In this document: piece after piece, positions 42,379-51,722 of the stretch | Layout: every line of letters starts with the position of its first letter | How positions within the stretch are numbered: position 1 is the stretch's first letter | Assembly (NCBI RefSeq): GCF_002934265.1 | Contig: NZ_PTIX01000020.1 | Span: 1-64,000 of the forward strand | Reading direction: 5' to 3' | From: Actinokineospora auranticolor | Lineage (GTDB): Bacteria; Actinomycetota; Actinomycetes; Mycobacteriales; Pseudonocardiaceae | DNA: 64,000 nt | The notes under the pieces: generated by a model | What the model saw: the letters and a program-made list of their open reading frames with translations, nothing else | What the model was told of the DNA's origin: nothing | Databases searched by the model: none | Made by a program: the position numbers and the translations under genes

Positions 42379-42455
42379 GTCGGCCCCCCGGTATCCATTC
42401 TAGTGGCGCACACCGACAAAACCGGCGGCAGACGATCATGCCTGTGGACAACCGT
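42379..42455 (-). repeat. Dispersed element C, copy 3-right (reverse)
   Basis: Read on the minus strand: TTGTCCACA (42443-42451), GGCATGATCGTC, TTGTCGGTGTGCGCCAC, TAGAATGGATACCGGGGGGC. It is the inverted partner of the copy at 41904. From here to 42656 no gene is seen. Confidence 0.8.
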
Positions 42456-42656
42456 TGCCGGAGCGGTGGGAGGGTTCGGCGAGGGGCTCGGGGAACCGAG
42501 TGCCCCGCGGCCGAACCCGCGGCGGGTTCCGGATGTGGCACCCGGTCCGTCGTCGTGGGACTCCGCCGGACACGGCCGGTAAAGCAGCGGTTCCGCGGCG
42601 TGCGGGGGATCACCGCCCGGCTTCGCTTGCGGGCTTGCCCTGCGCTTCCCGGCCGG

Positions 42657-43883
42657 TCAGCGGCGGGCGAAGTCCGGCGTCGGTTCGGTGAACAGGCCCC
42701 GCCCGATGACCTGCGCGGGGATGCGCTGGAGCAGGCCGAACCGGGACAGCACGCGCAGCGGCAGCGGGGCACGCGTAGCCCCCGCGATCTCGACCTTCCC
42801 CTCCAGCGTCGGCCGCAGCGCCTTGGCGTGCAGGAACCGCTGGAGGGTCTGCACCGCCACGGTCGGCAGCAGCCTGCGTCGCCGCACCCTGGCGAGGTCT
42901 GAAGTGGACACACGGCCCCGGCGCAGCGGGGCGGCCAGCAGCCGCGCGGCGGCGACGGCGTCCTGCACGGCCAGGTTGATGCCGACCCCGCCGATCGGCG
43001 ACATCGCGTGCGCCGCGTCACCGAGGCAGAGCAGACCGGGGACGTGCCAGCGCGGCAGCCGGTCCAGCTTCACGTCGAGCGTCTTGACCTCGTCCCACGA
43101 TGACAGCCCGCCCGCCCGGTCCGCCAGCCACGGTGCGGAGTTCACCAGGTCGCGCAGCATGTCGGCGACCGGCTGCCGCCTGTTCTGCGCGTCCGAGCCC
43201 TTGCGGATCAACGTGGCGACCTGCCAGTAGTCCCGCCGGTCGATGAGCACCGCCGCGCGCGCCGTGCTGACTACACCGACGATGCCCGCGGGGTCGTCGG
43301 CGTGCCGGGGCAGTCGGTACCACCAGACGTCCATCGGCGTCGGGTACGACTTCGGCCGCAGCCCGGCGGCGTCGCGCAGCCGCGACCCGCGCCCGTCGCA
43401 GGCCACCACCAGGGCGGCGTCGATGCTGCCGGTCTCGCCGTCAGCGGTCCGGTAGTCCACGCCGACGACCCGGTCGCCGTCGAACCGCAACCCGGTCGTC
43501 TCGGTCCGCATCCGCAGGGTGAAGGTGGGCTCCGTCCGCGCGGCCTCGGCCAGCAGGTCGAGGAAGTCCCACTGCGGCACCATCGCGATGTGGTTGTTCG
43601 GCCCGGGCAGCCGGGACAGGTCGGCCACGGTCAACGCGCCGCCCGCGAACGGGACCTGCACCTTCTCCACCCGGCTCTGCGGCAGCTCGCGGAACGCCGG
43701 TCCCAGGCCCAGGTCGTCGAGCAGGTCAAGGGTCGGCGGGTGCACCGTGTCGCCGCGGAAGTCGCGCAGGAAGTCCGCGTGCTTCTCCAGCACCGTGACC
43801 TCGACGCCCGCTCGCGCCAGCAGCAGCCCCAACACCATCCCCGCCGGTCCGCCGCCGACGACGCACACACCGGTCCCGTCCAT
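42657..43883 (-). CDS. FAD-dependent monooxygenase (aromatic hydroxylase type)
   Basis: A 408-residue flavoprotein of the PHBH group. The dinucleotide loop GGGPAGMVLGLLLARAG is at about 10-26, DGRGSRLRDAAGL is the DG motif, and GDAAHAMSPIGGVGINLAVQ is the second FAD motif. Such enzymes hydroxylate or oxidise aromatic compounds with NAD(P)H and O2; the substrate is unknown. It is divergent from gltX, with a palindrome just upstream of its start. Confidence 0.9.
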   Translation of the reverse strand: MDGTGVCVVGGGPAGMVLGLLLARAGVEVTVLEKHADFLRDFRGDTVHPPTLDLLDDLGLGPAFRELPQSRVEKVQVPFAGGALTVADLSRLPGPNNHIAMVPQWDFLDLLAEAARTEPTFTLRMRTETTGLRFDGDRVVGVDYRTADGETGSIDAALVVACDGRGSRLRDAAGLRPKSYPTPMDVWWYRLPRHADDPAGIVGVVSTARAAVLIDRRDYWQVATLIRKGSDAQNRRQPVADMLRDLVNSAPWLADRAGGLSSWDEVKTLDVKLDRLPRWHVPGLLCLGDAAHAMSPIGGVGINLAVQDAVAAARLLAAPLRRGRVSTSDLARVRRRRLLPTVAVQTLQRFLHAKALRPTLEGKVEIAGATRAPLPLRVLSRFGLLQRIPAQVIGRGLFTEPTPDFARR

Positions 43884-43901
43884 GGCCCCTCCTCCGACTA
43901 T

Positions 43902-43917
43902 TTCAACACCAGTTGAA
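43902..43917. promoter_or_regulatory. Palindromic operator upstream of the FAD monooxygenase
   Basis: TTCAAC-ACCA-GTTGAA, a perfect inverted repeat 18 bases upstream of the ATG on the minus strand. TTGAA-type palindromes of this size are typical of MarR-family operators. No MarR gene is seen in the window. Confidence 0.55.
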
Positions 43918-43985
43918 TATCTTCAGGATGCACCTCCCGCCCGCGCCGGTCAAGGCGGCCGGGTGCCGGATACGCTGATCGGGCC

Positions 43986-45470
43986 ATGAGCACGCCAAAC
44001 GCAGATACCCCAGTACGAGCCCGCTTCTGCCCGTCACCGACCGGCACACCGCACGTCGGGCTCATCCGCACCGCCCTGTTCAACTGGGCGTTCGCTCGCC
44101 ACCACGGCGGGAAACTCGTCTTCCGCATCGAGGACACCGATGCCGCGCGCGACTCCGAGGAGAGCTACGACGCCCTCCTCGACGCGCTGCGCTGGCTCGG
44201 CATCGACTGGGACGAGGGCCCCGAGGTCGGTGGTGAGCACGGTCCGTACCGGCAGAGCCTGCGCCACGAGATCTACCAGGACGTGGTGCGCAGGCTGACC
44301 GACGCGGGCGAGTTGTACGAGTCGTTCTCCAGCAACGAGGAGGTCGAGGCCCGCCGCAAGGCCAAGGGCCAGGACCCCAAGCTGGGCTACGACAACGCCG
44401 ACCGCGACCTCACCGACGAGCAGAAGGCCGCCTTCCGCGCCGACGGCCGCGAGCCGGTGCTGCGCCTGCGCGTGCCCGACCGGGCCATCACCTTCACCGA
44501 CCTGGTCCGCGGCGAGATCTCCTTCCCGGCGGGCAGCGTGCCCGACCCGGTGCTGGTGCGGGCCAACGGCCAACCGCTCTACACCCTGGTGAACCCGGTC
44601 GACGACGCGCTGATGCGGATCACCCACGTGCTGCGCGGCGAGGACCTGCTGCCGTCCACGCCGCGGCAGATCGCGCTGCACGAGGCCCTGCAGCGGGTCG
44701 GCGTCGCCGAGTTCACCCCGCACTTCGGGCACCTGCCCCTGGTGCGCGGGGAGGGCAACAAGAAACTGTCCAAGCGGGACCCCGAGTCGAACCTGTTCGC
44801 CTACCGCGACCGCGGGTTCATCCCCGAGGGCCTGCTCAACTACCTGGCGCTGCTGGGCTGGGCGATCGCCGAGGACCGCGACATCTTCTCGATGGCCGAG
44901 ATGACCGCGGCCTTCGAGATCGGCCGGGTCAGCCAGAACCCGGCCCGCTTCGACCTGAAGAAGGCCGAGTCGATCAACGGCGAACACCTGCGCGCGCTGC
45001 CGCAAGGGGAGTTCGTCACCAGGGTGCTGCCGTACCTCAAGGCGGCGGGCGTGCTGCCCGACGAACCGTCCGAGGCGCAGTTGGCCACTGTGGACGCTAT
45101 CGCCCCCCTGGTGCAGGAGCGGCTGATCGTGCTGTCCGACGCGGTGCCGATGGTCCGCTTCCTTTACACGGGAGAAGACGAGTTCACCCCGGAGGTCGAC
45201 GCGGCGGCGAAGAACCTCGGCGCCGATGCCGCACCCGTATTGCAGGCGAGCGTCGCCGCGCTGGAAGCCCTGCCGGAGTGGACCACCGCGGCCATCGAGC
45301 AGGCGCTGAAGACCGCGCTGATCGACGACCTGGGACTCAAGCCGCGCAAGGCGTTCGCCCCCGTGCGGGTGGCCACCACGGGCCGTACGGTGTCCCCCCC
45401 GCTCTACGAGTCGCTCGAGCTGTTGGGTCGTGACCGTACTCTCACCCGATTGCGAAAAGCGTTGGCGTAA
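43986..45470 (+). CDS. gltX: Glutamyl-tRNA synthetase
   Basis: A 494-residue class I aminoacyl-tRNA synthetase. The HIGH signature appears as [18 protein letters not shown] at about 17-34, and KLSKRDPES near 259 is the KMSKS motif. It charges tRNA-Glu and, in organisms with GatCAB, also mischarges tRNA-Gln; gatCAB is in this window and no glnS is. ATG 43986. Confidence 0.96.
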   Translation: MSTPNADTPVRARFCPSPTGTPHVGLIRTALFNWAFARHHGGKLVFRIEDTDAARDSEESYDALLDALRWLGIDWDEGPEVGGEHGPYRQSLRHEIYQDVVRRLTDAGELYESFSSNEEVEARRKAKGQDPKLGYDNADRDLTDEQKAAFRADGREPVLRLRVPDRAITFTDLVRGEISFPAGSVPDPVLVRANGQPLYTLVNPVDDALMRITHVLRGEDLLPSTPRQIALHEALQRVGVAEFTPHFGHLPLVRGEGNKKLSKRDPESNLFAYRDRGFIPEGLLNYLALLGWAIAEDRDIFSMAEMTAAFEIGRVSQNPARFDLKKAESINGEHLRALPQGEFVTRVLPYLKAAGVLPDEPSEAQLATVDAIAPLVQERLIVLSDAVPMVRFLYTGEDEFTPEVDAAAKNLGADAAPVLQASVAALEALPEWTTAAIEQALKTALIDDLGLKPRKAFAPVRVATTGRTVSPPLYESLELLGRDRTLTRLRKALA

Positions 45471-45481
45471 CGGAACAGTGG

Positions 45482-45519
45482 CGCCCCGCGATAGTCCGAT
45501 CTCAGGCTGTCGCGGGGCG
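45482..45519 (+). terminator. gltX terminator
   Basis: CGCCCCGCGA (45482-45491) pairs perfectly with TCGCGGGGCG (45510-45519), 18-base loop, 11 bases after the stop. Confidence 0.75.
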
Positions 45520-45601
45520 TCCGCGCTTTACCGTGTCAGATGACGAAACATCACCTATGCAGACGAATCGCCGGGGGCGTCGGGAGATCTAGCCTCGCTG
45601 G

Positions 45602-46399
45602 ATGACTTCAGCGCTCGTGCCCGCACCGTCCACTTCGATCACTCGCGGGCCCACCCCGGCGCACGAGCCGCCCACGATCGAGGCCGTCTGCCTCGACATA
45701 GACGACACCCTGATCGACTTCACCGGCTCCGCGCGCACCGCGCTGTCGGTCCTGATCGGCCGCGACGACATGTGGTCGGCCTGGCAGCGGGTCACCGAGG
45801 AGCACAGCGCGCTGGTCGTCTCGGGTGAACTCGACTACGACACCATGCGCCGCGCGCGCACGAAAGCGTTCCTCGCCGACCTCGGCACCCCCTGTGACGA
45901 CGACACCGTGGCCGAGCTGGAGGACCGCAGGCTGCACCAGATGAGCCGCGCCTGGCGGCTGTTCCCCGACGTGCTGCCCTGCCTGGACTGGCTGCGCGCG
46001 GCCGACATCAAGATCGCCGCTGTGACCAACGCCTCAGGCCCGCACCAGCGCGGCAGACTCGTCGACCTCGGCCTCGGGCGGTTCTTCGACGCCGTGGTCA
46101 GCGCCGGGGAACTGGGCGCGGCCAAGCCCGACCCGGTGATCTTCCACACCGCCTGCGGCCTACTGGGCGCCCGACCCGAGCGCACCGCCCACGTCGGCGA
46201 CCGCCTCGACCTCGACGCGCACGGCGCCCGCGACGCCGGACTGCGCGGCATCTGGCTCGACCGCACCCGGACCGGTGAACCACAAGAACCCGGCGTACCC
46301 GTCGTGGACACCCTCGCCGACCTGCCCGCCCTGCTCGTCACCGAGTACCGCACACCCACCGTGACCAGCGCCTCCGCCCTCCCCGCCCCACGCGGGTAG
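45602..46399 (+). CDS. HAD-superfamily hydrolase
   Basis: A 265-residue HAD-IA phosphatase-like protein. Motif I is CLDIDDTLIDF with nucleophile D32 and acid/base D34, motif II is AVTNASG, motif III is the lysine in GAAKPDPVIF, and motif IV is HVGDRLDLD. The cap lies between motifs I and II. A polar N-terminal extension of about 25 residues precedes it. TAGCCT sits 6 bases before the ATG, suggesting a leaderless message. Substrate unknown. Confidence 0.88.
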   Translation: MTSALVPAPSTSITRGPTPAHEPPTIEAVCLDIDDTLIDFTGSARTALSVLIGRDDMWSAWQRVTEEHSALVVSGELDYDTMRRARTKAFLADLGTPCDDDTVAELEDRRLHQMSRAWRLFPDVLPCLDWLRAADIKIAAVTNASGPHQRGRLVDLGLGRFFDAVVSAGELGAAKPDPVIFHTACGLLGARPERTAHVGDRLDLDAHGARDAGLRGIWLDRTRTGEPQEPGVPVVDTLADLPALLVTEYRTPTVTSASALPAPRG

Positions 46400-46501
46400 G
46401 GGTCGATTTCTCGATCAGCGGCCCCGTGGTCTAACATCTTCCCCAGCACGCAGGACAGCCACTCGGCACCGCACGGTGACGAGCCTGGACCGCGCGGGCG
46501 G

Positions 46502-46573
46502 TGGGGTATGGTGTAATTGGCAGCACGACTGATTCTGGTTCAGTTAGTCTAGGTTCGAGTCCTGGTACCCCAG
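46502..46573 (+). tRNA. tRNA-Gln (CTG anticodon)
   Basis: A 72-base cloverleaf: acceptor TGGGGTA/TACCCCA, anticodon loop TTCTGGT on an ACTGA/TCAGT stem, T loop GGTTCGAGTCC. The CCA end follows in the DNA (46574-46576). It lies 90 bases upstream of tRNA-Glu. Confidence 0.95.
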
Positions 46574-46662
46574 CCAGAGAGACGGAAAAGCACTCTGCTA
46601 GAGTCTCTCCCAGCAAGGCCCGCCAGAAAGCAAACGGCGGCAAAACAACTGAACAAAGTCTT

Positions 46663-46735
46663 GGCCCCGTCGTCTAGCGGCCTAGGACGCTGCCCTCTCA
46701 AGGCAGTAGCGCGGGTTCGAATCCCGTCGGGGCTA
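46663..46735 (+). tRNA. tRNA-Glu (CTC anticodon)
   Basis: A 73-base cloverleaf: acceptor GGCCCCG/CGGGGCT, anticodon loop CTCTCAA on a TGCC/GGCA stem, T arm GCGGGTTCGAATCCCGT. CCA is not encoded. Confidence 0.95.
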
Positions 46736-46745
46736 CGGAAAAGGT

Positions 46746-46795
46746 GGAAGAGGTCTGCTTGGTGCTTGGCACCTTCGCAGGCCTCTTCCGCTTTT
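46746..46795 (+). terminator. Terminator after tRNA-Glu
   Basis: GGAAGAGG (46746-46753) pairs with CCTCTTCC (46782-46789), extended by CTGC/GCAG, and is followed by GCTTTT. It is placed 10 bases after the tRNA. Confidence 0.8.
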
Positions 46796-47350
46796 GTATC
46801 TGGGGGCCGAGCCCCCAGACCCCCACGGTGCGATCGGTGCCGAACCAGCGGGTGCCGGAGTGGGGCGGTCGGGTTGGGTGGGGGTGGCTCGGCCTTCGGC
46901 CTTCGGCCATCGGAGGTCGTGGGGTGGGGCTAGGGCGAAGGACGGGGCGGGGATTGGTTCGGGAGTGATTTTCGGACTGGCGGGTGTGGGGGTTGTGTTT
47001 TGGGGTTGGGCGCGTAATTGGCTTGTGGGTTCTCGCTGGGTGTGTTCCTGAGTGCTGTGTGGTTCTGAGGGCGTGGGCCAATGCGATGCGGCTCATGTCG
47101 CCTGCCTTGGTTGTTCCTGCTGTGGTGATTCGGTCGGTTGGGCTTGGGCGTGTTGCTCGTTGAGCTGGGGCTGTCCTGCTGCTCCTCGCTTCCCGTCTCT
47201 GGCGACTCCGCCGACCGCCGCGGAATCTCGCGGTGGTCGCCAACGCGGCGTGCTTCGCCCGCTGTCCCGGGTCTTGCTTCTCTCCTCAGCCATCCCGCCA
47301 ACTGCCGGTTGAGCCTGAGCTCCACCTGACGCAAGGCGCCCCTGCTGTGC
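46796..47350. other. Gene-free interval upstream of element D copy 1
   Basis: No gene is supported. It contains a perfect small hairpin CTGGGGGC-CGA-GCCCCCAG near 46801-46819 and a short GGCCTTC triplication near 46893. The last 80 bases (from about 47275) share sequence with the flank of element D copy 3, so the D element may be longer than its palindrome. Confidence 0.4.
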
Positions 47351-47494
47351 GCCTTGGTTGGGTGGACTTGCTTTGTGTGGGGGGACGAGTCTGCCAAGCT
47401 TCCCGGCGGGTGGGGTGGCTTGCCATCCCCACCGCTTTTGCCCCACCGCGGGCTCGTAGGGGCCCCGCGCAAAGCAAGTTCGCCCAAGCGAGGC
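47351..47494 (+). repeat. Palindromic element D, copy 1
   Basis: A 144-base element with long inverted ends: 5' GCCTTGGTTGGGTGGACTTG then CTTTGTGTGGGG, and 3' end whose complement reads GCCTCGCTTGGGCGAACTTG then CTTTGCGCGGGG. Internal parts (GGTGGGGTGGC, GCCCCACCGC) also fold. Related copies are at 60735 and 61011. A T-rich patch (CATCTTTTTCGCG) follows. Confidence 0.8.
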
Positions 47495-47642
47495 CGTGCA
47501 TCTTTTTCGCGAACGGCTAGGACAGACACGACGTGCCCAGCTCCGCAGTCGGGAGGTGGAGGGGCGTTGATGTGGTGGAGAAGAAGAACGCCCGCGCGGG
47601 AGGCGCGGGCGTGCGGGGTGGGTGGGGGTTGGGAGAAGGGGG

Positions 47643-48344
47643 TTAGAGGCGGTTCTGGAGGGCGTCGGCGGCGGCCAGGAGGTCGGCGGCCCAGCGGGCG
47701 CCCGGGCGGCGGCCCATGCGGTCGATGGGGCCGGAGACCGAGACGGCCGCCACCACCTGGCCTGCCGCGTCGCGGACGGGGGCGGAGACGCTGGCCACGC
47801 CCGGTTCGCGTTCGGCCACGCTCTGGGCCCAGCCGCGGCGGCGGACTTCGAGGAGGGCGCGTTCGCCGAAGACGGCGTCGGCCAAGAGGCTGCGCTGGGT
47901 GGCCGGGTCGGCCCAGGCGGCCAGGACCTTGGCGCCCGAGCCCGCCGTCATGGGCAGGCGGGCGCCGACCGGGACCGTGTCGCGCAGGCCGCTCGGCGGC
48001 TCGGCGGAGCAGACGCAGATCCGGTGTAGACCATCTCGGCGGTAGAGCTGCACGCTCTCGCCGGTGCGGTCGCGCAACCGCGGCAGCACCGCGGTCGCCG
48101 CGTCGAGGAGCGGGTCGGTGGCACCGCCCGCGAGTTCGGCCAGCGCGGCGCCCGGGCGCCAGCGGCCGTCGCTTCCCCGGCGCAGCAGGCGATGCACCTC
48201 CAGGCCGACCGCGAGCCGGTGCGCCGTCGCCCGGGGGAGGCCGGTCTTGGTGCACAGCTCCGCCAGGCCGCACGGCTCCTTGGCCACCGCCTGCAGTACG
48301 GCCATTGCCTTGTCCAGAACTCCGATGCCGCTATGCTGTCCCAC
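47643..48344 (-). CDS. IclR-family regulator, likely of leuCD
   Basis: A 233-residue IclR-type regulator: N-terminal winged HTH (GVLDKAMAVLQAVA, then LPRATAHRLAVGLEVHRLL) and C-terminal effector domain from about residue 80. It is divergent from leuC with a palindrome between. The same pairing exists in M. tuberculosis (Rv2989) and C. glutamicum (LtbR, which represses leu genes), so repression of leuCD is likely but inferred. GTG 48344. Confidence 0.9.
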   Translation of the reverse strand: MGQHSGIGVLDKAMAVLQAVAKEPCGLAELCTKTGLPRATAHRLAVGLEVHRLLRRGSDGRWRPGAALAELAGGATDPLLDAATAVLPRLRDRTGESVQLYRRDGLHRICVCSAEPPSGLRDTVPVGARLPMTAGSGAKVLAAWADPATQRSLLADAVFGERALLEVRRRGWAQSVAEREPGVASVSAPVRDAAGQVVAAVSVSGPIDRMGRRPGARWAADLLAAADALQNRL

Positions 48345-48355
48345 GTCTCGATACT

Positions 48356-48377
48356 ACTTTCCCGTTATGTGGGAAGT
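48356..48377. promoter_or_regulatory. Putative IclR operator between iclR and leuC
   Basis: ACTTTCCC-n6-TGGGAAGT, an imperfect palindrome 11 bases upstream of the iclR start, with another GTGGGAAG half-site at about 48385. Placement allows control of both genes. Confidence 0.55.
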
Positions 48378-48408
48378 CCAGTCCGTGGGAAGCTGATGGT
48401 GATTGGCG

Positions 48409-49842
48409 ATGGCCAAAACGCTCGCCGAGAAGGTGTGGGACCAGCACGTGGTGCGCCGGGGCAGCGGTGCCGAACCCGACCTGCTCTACATCGACCTGCA
48501 CCTCGTGCACGAGGTGACCAGCCCGCAGGCCTTTGACGGCCTGCGGCTAGCCGGTCGGCCGGTGCGCAGGCCCGACCTGACCATAGCGACCGAGGACCAC
48601 AACGTCCCGACGGTTGGGATCGATCTCCCGATCGCCGACCCGGTCTCGCGCACCCAGGTGGAGACGCTGCGCCGCAACTGCGCGGAGTTCGGCGTCCGGC
48701 TGCACCCCATGGGCGACGCGGAGCAGGGCATCGTGCACGTGGTCGGTCCGCAGCTCGGCCTGACCCAGCCCGGCATGACCGTGGTGTGCGGCGACAGCCA
48801 CACCTCCACGCACGGTGCGTTCGGCGCGCTCGCGTTCGGCATCGGCACCTCCGAGGTCGAGCACGTGCTCGCCACCCAGACGCTGCCGCTGCGCCCCTTC
48901 AAGACGATGGCCATCACCATCGAGGGCGAACTGCGCCCCGGTGTCACCGCCAAGGACGTCATCCTCGCGGTGATCGCCAAGATCGGCACCGGCGGCGGGC
49001 AGGGCTACGTGCTCGAGTACCGCGGCCCCGCCATCGAGAAGCTGTCGATGGAAGCGCGGATGACGGTCTGCAACATGTCCATCGAGGCGGGCGCCCGCGC
49101 CGGGATGATCGCCCCGGACGAGACCACCTTCGCCTACCTCAAGGGCCGCCCGCACGCGGCCGAGGGCGCCGAGTGGGACGCCGCCGTCGCGGCGTGGCGG
49201 GAGCTGCGCACCGACGACGACGCCGTGTTCGACGCCGAGGTGGTGCTCGACGCCGACACCCTGACCCCGTTCGTCACCTGGGGAACCAACCCCGGCCAGG
49301 GGCTGCCGCTGGGCGACCGGGTGCCCGACCCCGCGCAGATCGCCGACGAGAACGAGCGCGTCGCGGCGGAGAAGGCCCTGTCGTACATGGACCTGGTCCC
49401 CGGCACGCCGCTGCGCGACATCAGCGTCGACACGGTCTTCCTGGGCTCCTGCACCAACGGGCGGATCGAGGACCTGCGCGCCGCCGCCGACATCCTGCGC
49501 GGGCACCGGGTCGCCGACGGCGTGCGGATGCTCGTGGTGCCCGGCTCGATGCGGGTCCGCGCGCAGGCCGAGTCCGAGGGGCTGGACAAGGTGTTCCTCG
49601 ACGCCGGGGCCGAATGGCGCCAGGCGGGCTGCTCCATGTGCCTGGGCATGAACCCCGACCAGCTCGCCCCCGGGGAGCGCAGCGCGTCCACATCGAACCG
49701 CAACTTCGAGGGCAGGCAGGGCAAGGGCGGGCGCACCCACCTGGTCTCGCCGCTGGTGGCCGCGGCCACCGCCGTGCGGGGGACGCTGTCCTCGCCGGAA
49801 GACCTCGTCACCGCAGCTACCAGCGCCGACGCGCAGAACTGA
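48409..49842 (+). CDS. leuC: 3-isopropylmalate dehydratase large subunit
   Basis: A 477-residue aconitase-family subunit with a [4Fe-4S] cluster. Cysteines are in [16 protein letters not shown] and the later [31 protein letters not shown] and the start [11 protein letters not shown] are typical. ATG 48409 is preferred over a TTG two codons upstream. It forms an operon with leuD, with an 11-base gap. Confidence 0.96.
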   Translation: MAKTLAEKVWDQHVVRRGSGAEPDLLYIDLHLVHEVTSPQAFDGLRLAGRPVRRPDLTIATEDHNVPTVGIDLPIADPVSRTQVETLRRNCAEFGVRLHPMGDAEQGIVHVVGPQLGLTQPGMTVVCGDSHTSTHGAFGALAFGIGTSEVEHVLATQTLPLRPFKTMAITIEGELRPGVTAKDVILAVIAKIGTGGGQGYVLEYRGPAIEKLSMEARMTVCNMSIEAGARAGMIAPDETTFAYLKGRPHAAEGAEWDAAVAAWRELRTDDDAVFDAEVVLDADTLTPFVTWGTNPGQGLPLGDRVPDPAQIADENERVAAEKALSYMDLVPGTPLRDISVDTVFLGSCTNGRIEDLRAAADILRGHRVADGVRMLVVPGSMRVRAQAESEGLDKVFLDAGAEWRQAGCSMCLGMNPDQLAPGERSASTSNRNFEGRQGKGGRTHLVSPLVAAATAVRGTLSSPEDLVTAATSADAQN

Positions 49843-49853
49843 GGGTAGATCAC

Positions 49854-50456
49854 ATGGACTCGTTCACCACCCACACCGGCGTCGGGGTGCCCCTGCGCCG
49901 GTCCAACGTGGACACCGACCAGATCATCCCCGCGGTCTACCTCAAGCGCGTCACCCGCTCCGGGTTCGAGGACGGCCTGTTCGCCGCGTGGCGCTCCGAC
50001 GAGCACTTCGTGCTCAACCAGGAGCCCTACCGGGCGGGCAGCGTGCTGGTGGCCGGACCGGACTTCGGCACCGGCTCCTCCCGCGAGCACGCGGTCTGGG
50101 CGCTGTCGAACTACGGCTTCCGGGTCGTGCTGTCGGCCCGCTTCGCCGACATCTTCCGGGGCAACTCGGGCAAGGCGGGGCTGCTGGCGGCCGTCTGCGA
50201 GCAGTCCGACATCGAACTGTTGTGGAAGCTGCTCGAATCCGAGCCTGGGACCCAGGTCACGGTCGACCTCCGGGAGAAGACCGTCCAGGCCAAGGACTTC
50301 ACCGCCCGGTTCGAGGTGGACGACTACACCCGCTGGCGGCTGCTGGAGGGCCTCGACGACATCGCCCTGACCCTGCGGCACAGCACCGAAATCGACACGT
50401 TCGAGCAGGCCAGGGCCTCGTACCTGCCGGTTACCACCCCCCTTCAGGCCTCCTGA
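49854..50456 (+). CDS. leuD: 3-isopropylmalate dehydratase small subunit
   Basis: A 200-residue swivelling subunit with [20 protein letters not shown] and [17 protein letters not shown], the substrate-binding GSSREH motif. With LeuC it isomerises 2-isopropylmalate to 3-isopropylmalate. GGGTAG provides a weak RBS. Last gene of the operon. Confidence 0.96.
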   Translation: MDSFTTHTGVGVPLRRSNVDTDQIIPAVYLKRVTRSGFEDGLFAAWRSDEHFVLNQEPYRAGSVLVAGPDFGTGSSREHAVWALSNYGFRVVLSARFADIFRGNSGKAGLLAAVCEQSDIELLWKLLESEPGTQVTVDLREKTVQAKDFTARFEVDDYTRWRLLEGLDDIALTLRHSTEIDTFEQARASYLPVTTPLQAS

Positions 50457-50462
50457 GGGACC

Positions 50463-50500
50463 GGGCCGGAATCCCCTTCGCACACCGGGGGTTCCGGCCC
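50463..50500 (+). terminator. leuD terminator
   Basis: GGGCCGGAA (50463-50471) with TTCCGGCCC (50492-50500), extended by CCCC/GGGG inside; starts 7 bases after the leuD stop. Confidence 0.75.
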
Positions 50501-50730
50501 GCCCCGGCGCCGATCCCGGCGTCCACAACCCATCCCGGCCCCGCCTCCAGCGCCCAGCGCGACGCCCGAAAACCTCCGATTCGCACCCCCGCGGGGGGTG
50601 GTCCTGGCACGAGCCAAGGAAAAATCGGGCGCGTCGCGTGGAAATCGCGCGCATTTGGGCCTATCTTTGCCAGAAGTCGGTCGGAATCGGCCGTAAACGG
50701 CAGTGTGGCTCTCTTACGGAGGACTGAAGG

Positions 50731-51420
50731 GTGAACAAGGCCCAACTCATCGAGGCGTTGACCGAGCGTCTTGGCGACAAGAAGGCCGCGGGCGCCGCGG
50801 TCGACGGTCTGGTCGACGTGATCGTTCGCACGGTCAACAAGGGCGAGAAGGTCAACATCACCGGCTTCGGCGTGTTCGAGAAGCGCGCTCGTGCCGCCCG
50901 GACCGCGCGCAACCCGCGCACCGGTGAGACGGTCAAGGTGAAGAAGACCAACGTTCCCGCCTTCCGCGCGGGCACGATGTTCAAGGAGGTCGTGAGCGGG
51001 GCGAAGAAGCTGCCCAAGGTCGCGGCCACCAAGGCGACCGGCACGACCCGCACCGCGACCGCCACCCGTGGCACCGCGGCGGCGAAGCCCGCCACCACGA
51101 CCCGCGCGGCGGCGGCGAAGCCCGCGGCGGCGAAGCCCGCGGCGGCGACCACGCGCAGCACCACCACGCGCACCCGCGCGGCGGCGGCGAAGCCCGCGGC
51201 GGCGACCACCGCGGCCAAGGCCACCACCACGCGCACGCGCGCGGCGGCGGCGAAGCCGGCGGCGGCCACCAAGACCGCGGCCGCGACGAAGACGGCGGCG
51301 GCCCCCAAGGCCACCGCGGCGAAGAAGACCACCACGGCGGCCAAGACCACCGCCGCCAAGAAGACGACGGCCGCCAAGAGCAGCACGCCTCGGGCGACCG
51401 CCAAGGCGACCAAGAAGTAA
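50731..51420 (+). CDS. hupB: HU-family nucleoid protein with long Lys/Ala tail (HupB/HupS type)
   Basis: A 229-residue protein. The first 90 residues are a complete HU fold ([20 protein letters not shown] ... [20 protein letters not shown]). The next 140 are a low-complexity tail of Lys, Ala, Thr, Pro and Arg with AAAAKPAA and TAAKKT repeats, as in mycobacterial HupB and Streptomyces HupS. It compacts DNA and the tail adds DNA contacts. GTG 50731 follows GGAGGACTGAAGG. A likely -10 TATCTT lies at about 50661, leaving a leader of about 60 bases. Position between leuD and mutT1 equals that in mycobacteria. Confidence 0.95.
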   Translation: MNKAQLIEALTERLGDKKAAGAAVDGLVDVIVRTVNKGEKVNITGFGVFEKRARAARTARNPRTGETVKVKKTNVPAFRAGTMFKEVVSGAKKLPKVAATKATGTTRTATATRGTAAAKPATTTRAAAAKPAAAKPAAATTRSTTTRTRAAAAKPAAATTAAKATTTRTRAAAAKPAAATKTAAATKTAAAPKATAAKKTTTAAKTTAAKKTTAAKSSTPRATAKATKK

Positions 51421-51483
51421 CGTCGCCCCCACGGTCGCCGGGGCCCGCGCGGGTTCCGGCGCCGGAGTGGTTTTCCAGCACAT

Positions 51484-51524
51484 CGCGAGAGCCCCGCACG
51501 CTTCCCCCGTGCGGGGCTCTCGCG
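51484..51524 (+). terminator. hupB terminator
   Basis: CGCGAGAGCCCCGCAC (51484-51499) and GTGCGGGGCTCTCGCG (51509-51524): a perfect 16-bp stem with a 9-base loop. Confidence 0.85.
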
Positions 51525-51610
51525 TGTCCGGACCTGGCTGCTTTCCCTGGTCCAGGCCCTTTTCCGGCCCCGCCCGACCGGTCGCGCCCGGCGCCGCGCG
51601 CGCCTTCGGC

Positions 51611-51722
51611 GGCCATCCACACACGTCGAAGTCGTCCACAGCCGGACATCGGTGACTCTCGCCCGCGCGCCTTCCCACGTAGGCTTGAAAACAGGGGTTC
51701 CCCTATTGCGGGGGACCCCTCG
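51611..51722 (+). repeat. Dispersed element B, copy 1
   Basis: GTCGTCCACAG at 51631-51641 (DnaA-box-like), then CACGTAGGCTTGAAAACAGG with a TAGGCT hexamer at 51680-51685, then the palindromic AGGGGTTCCCCT and GGGGGACCCCT. A second copy lies at 55836. From 51723 to 52501 (about 780 bases) I see no gene and no recognisable feature. Confidence 0.75.
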
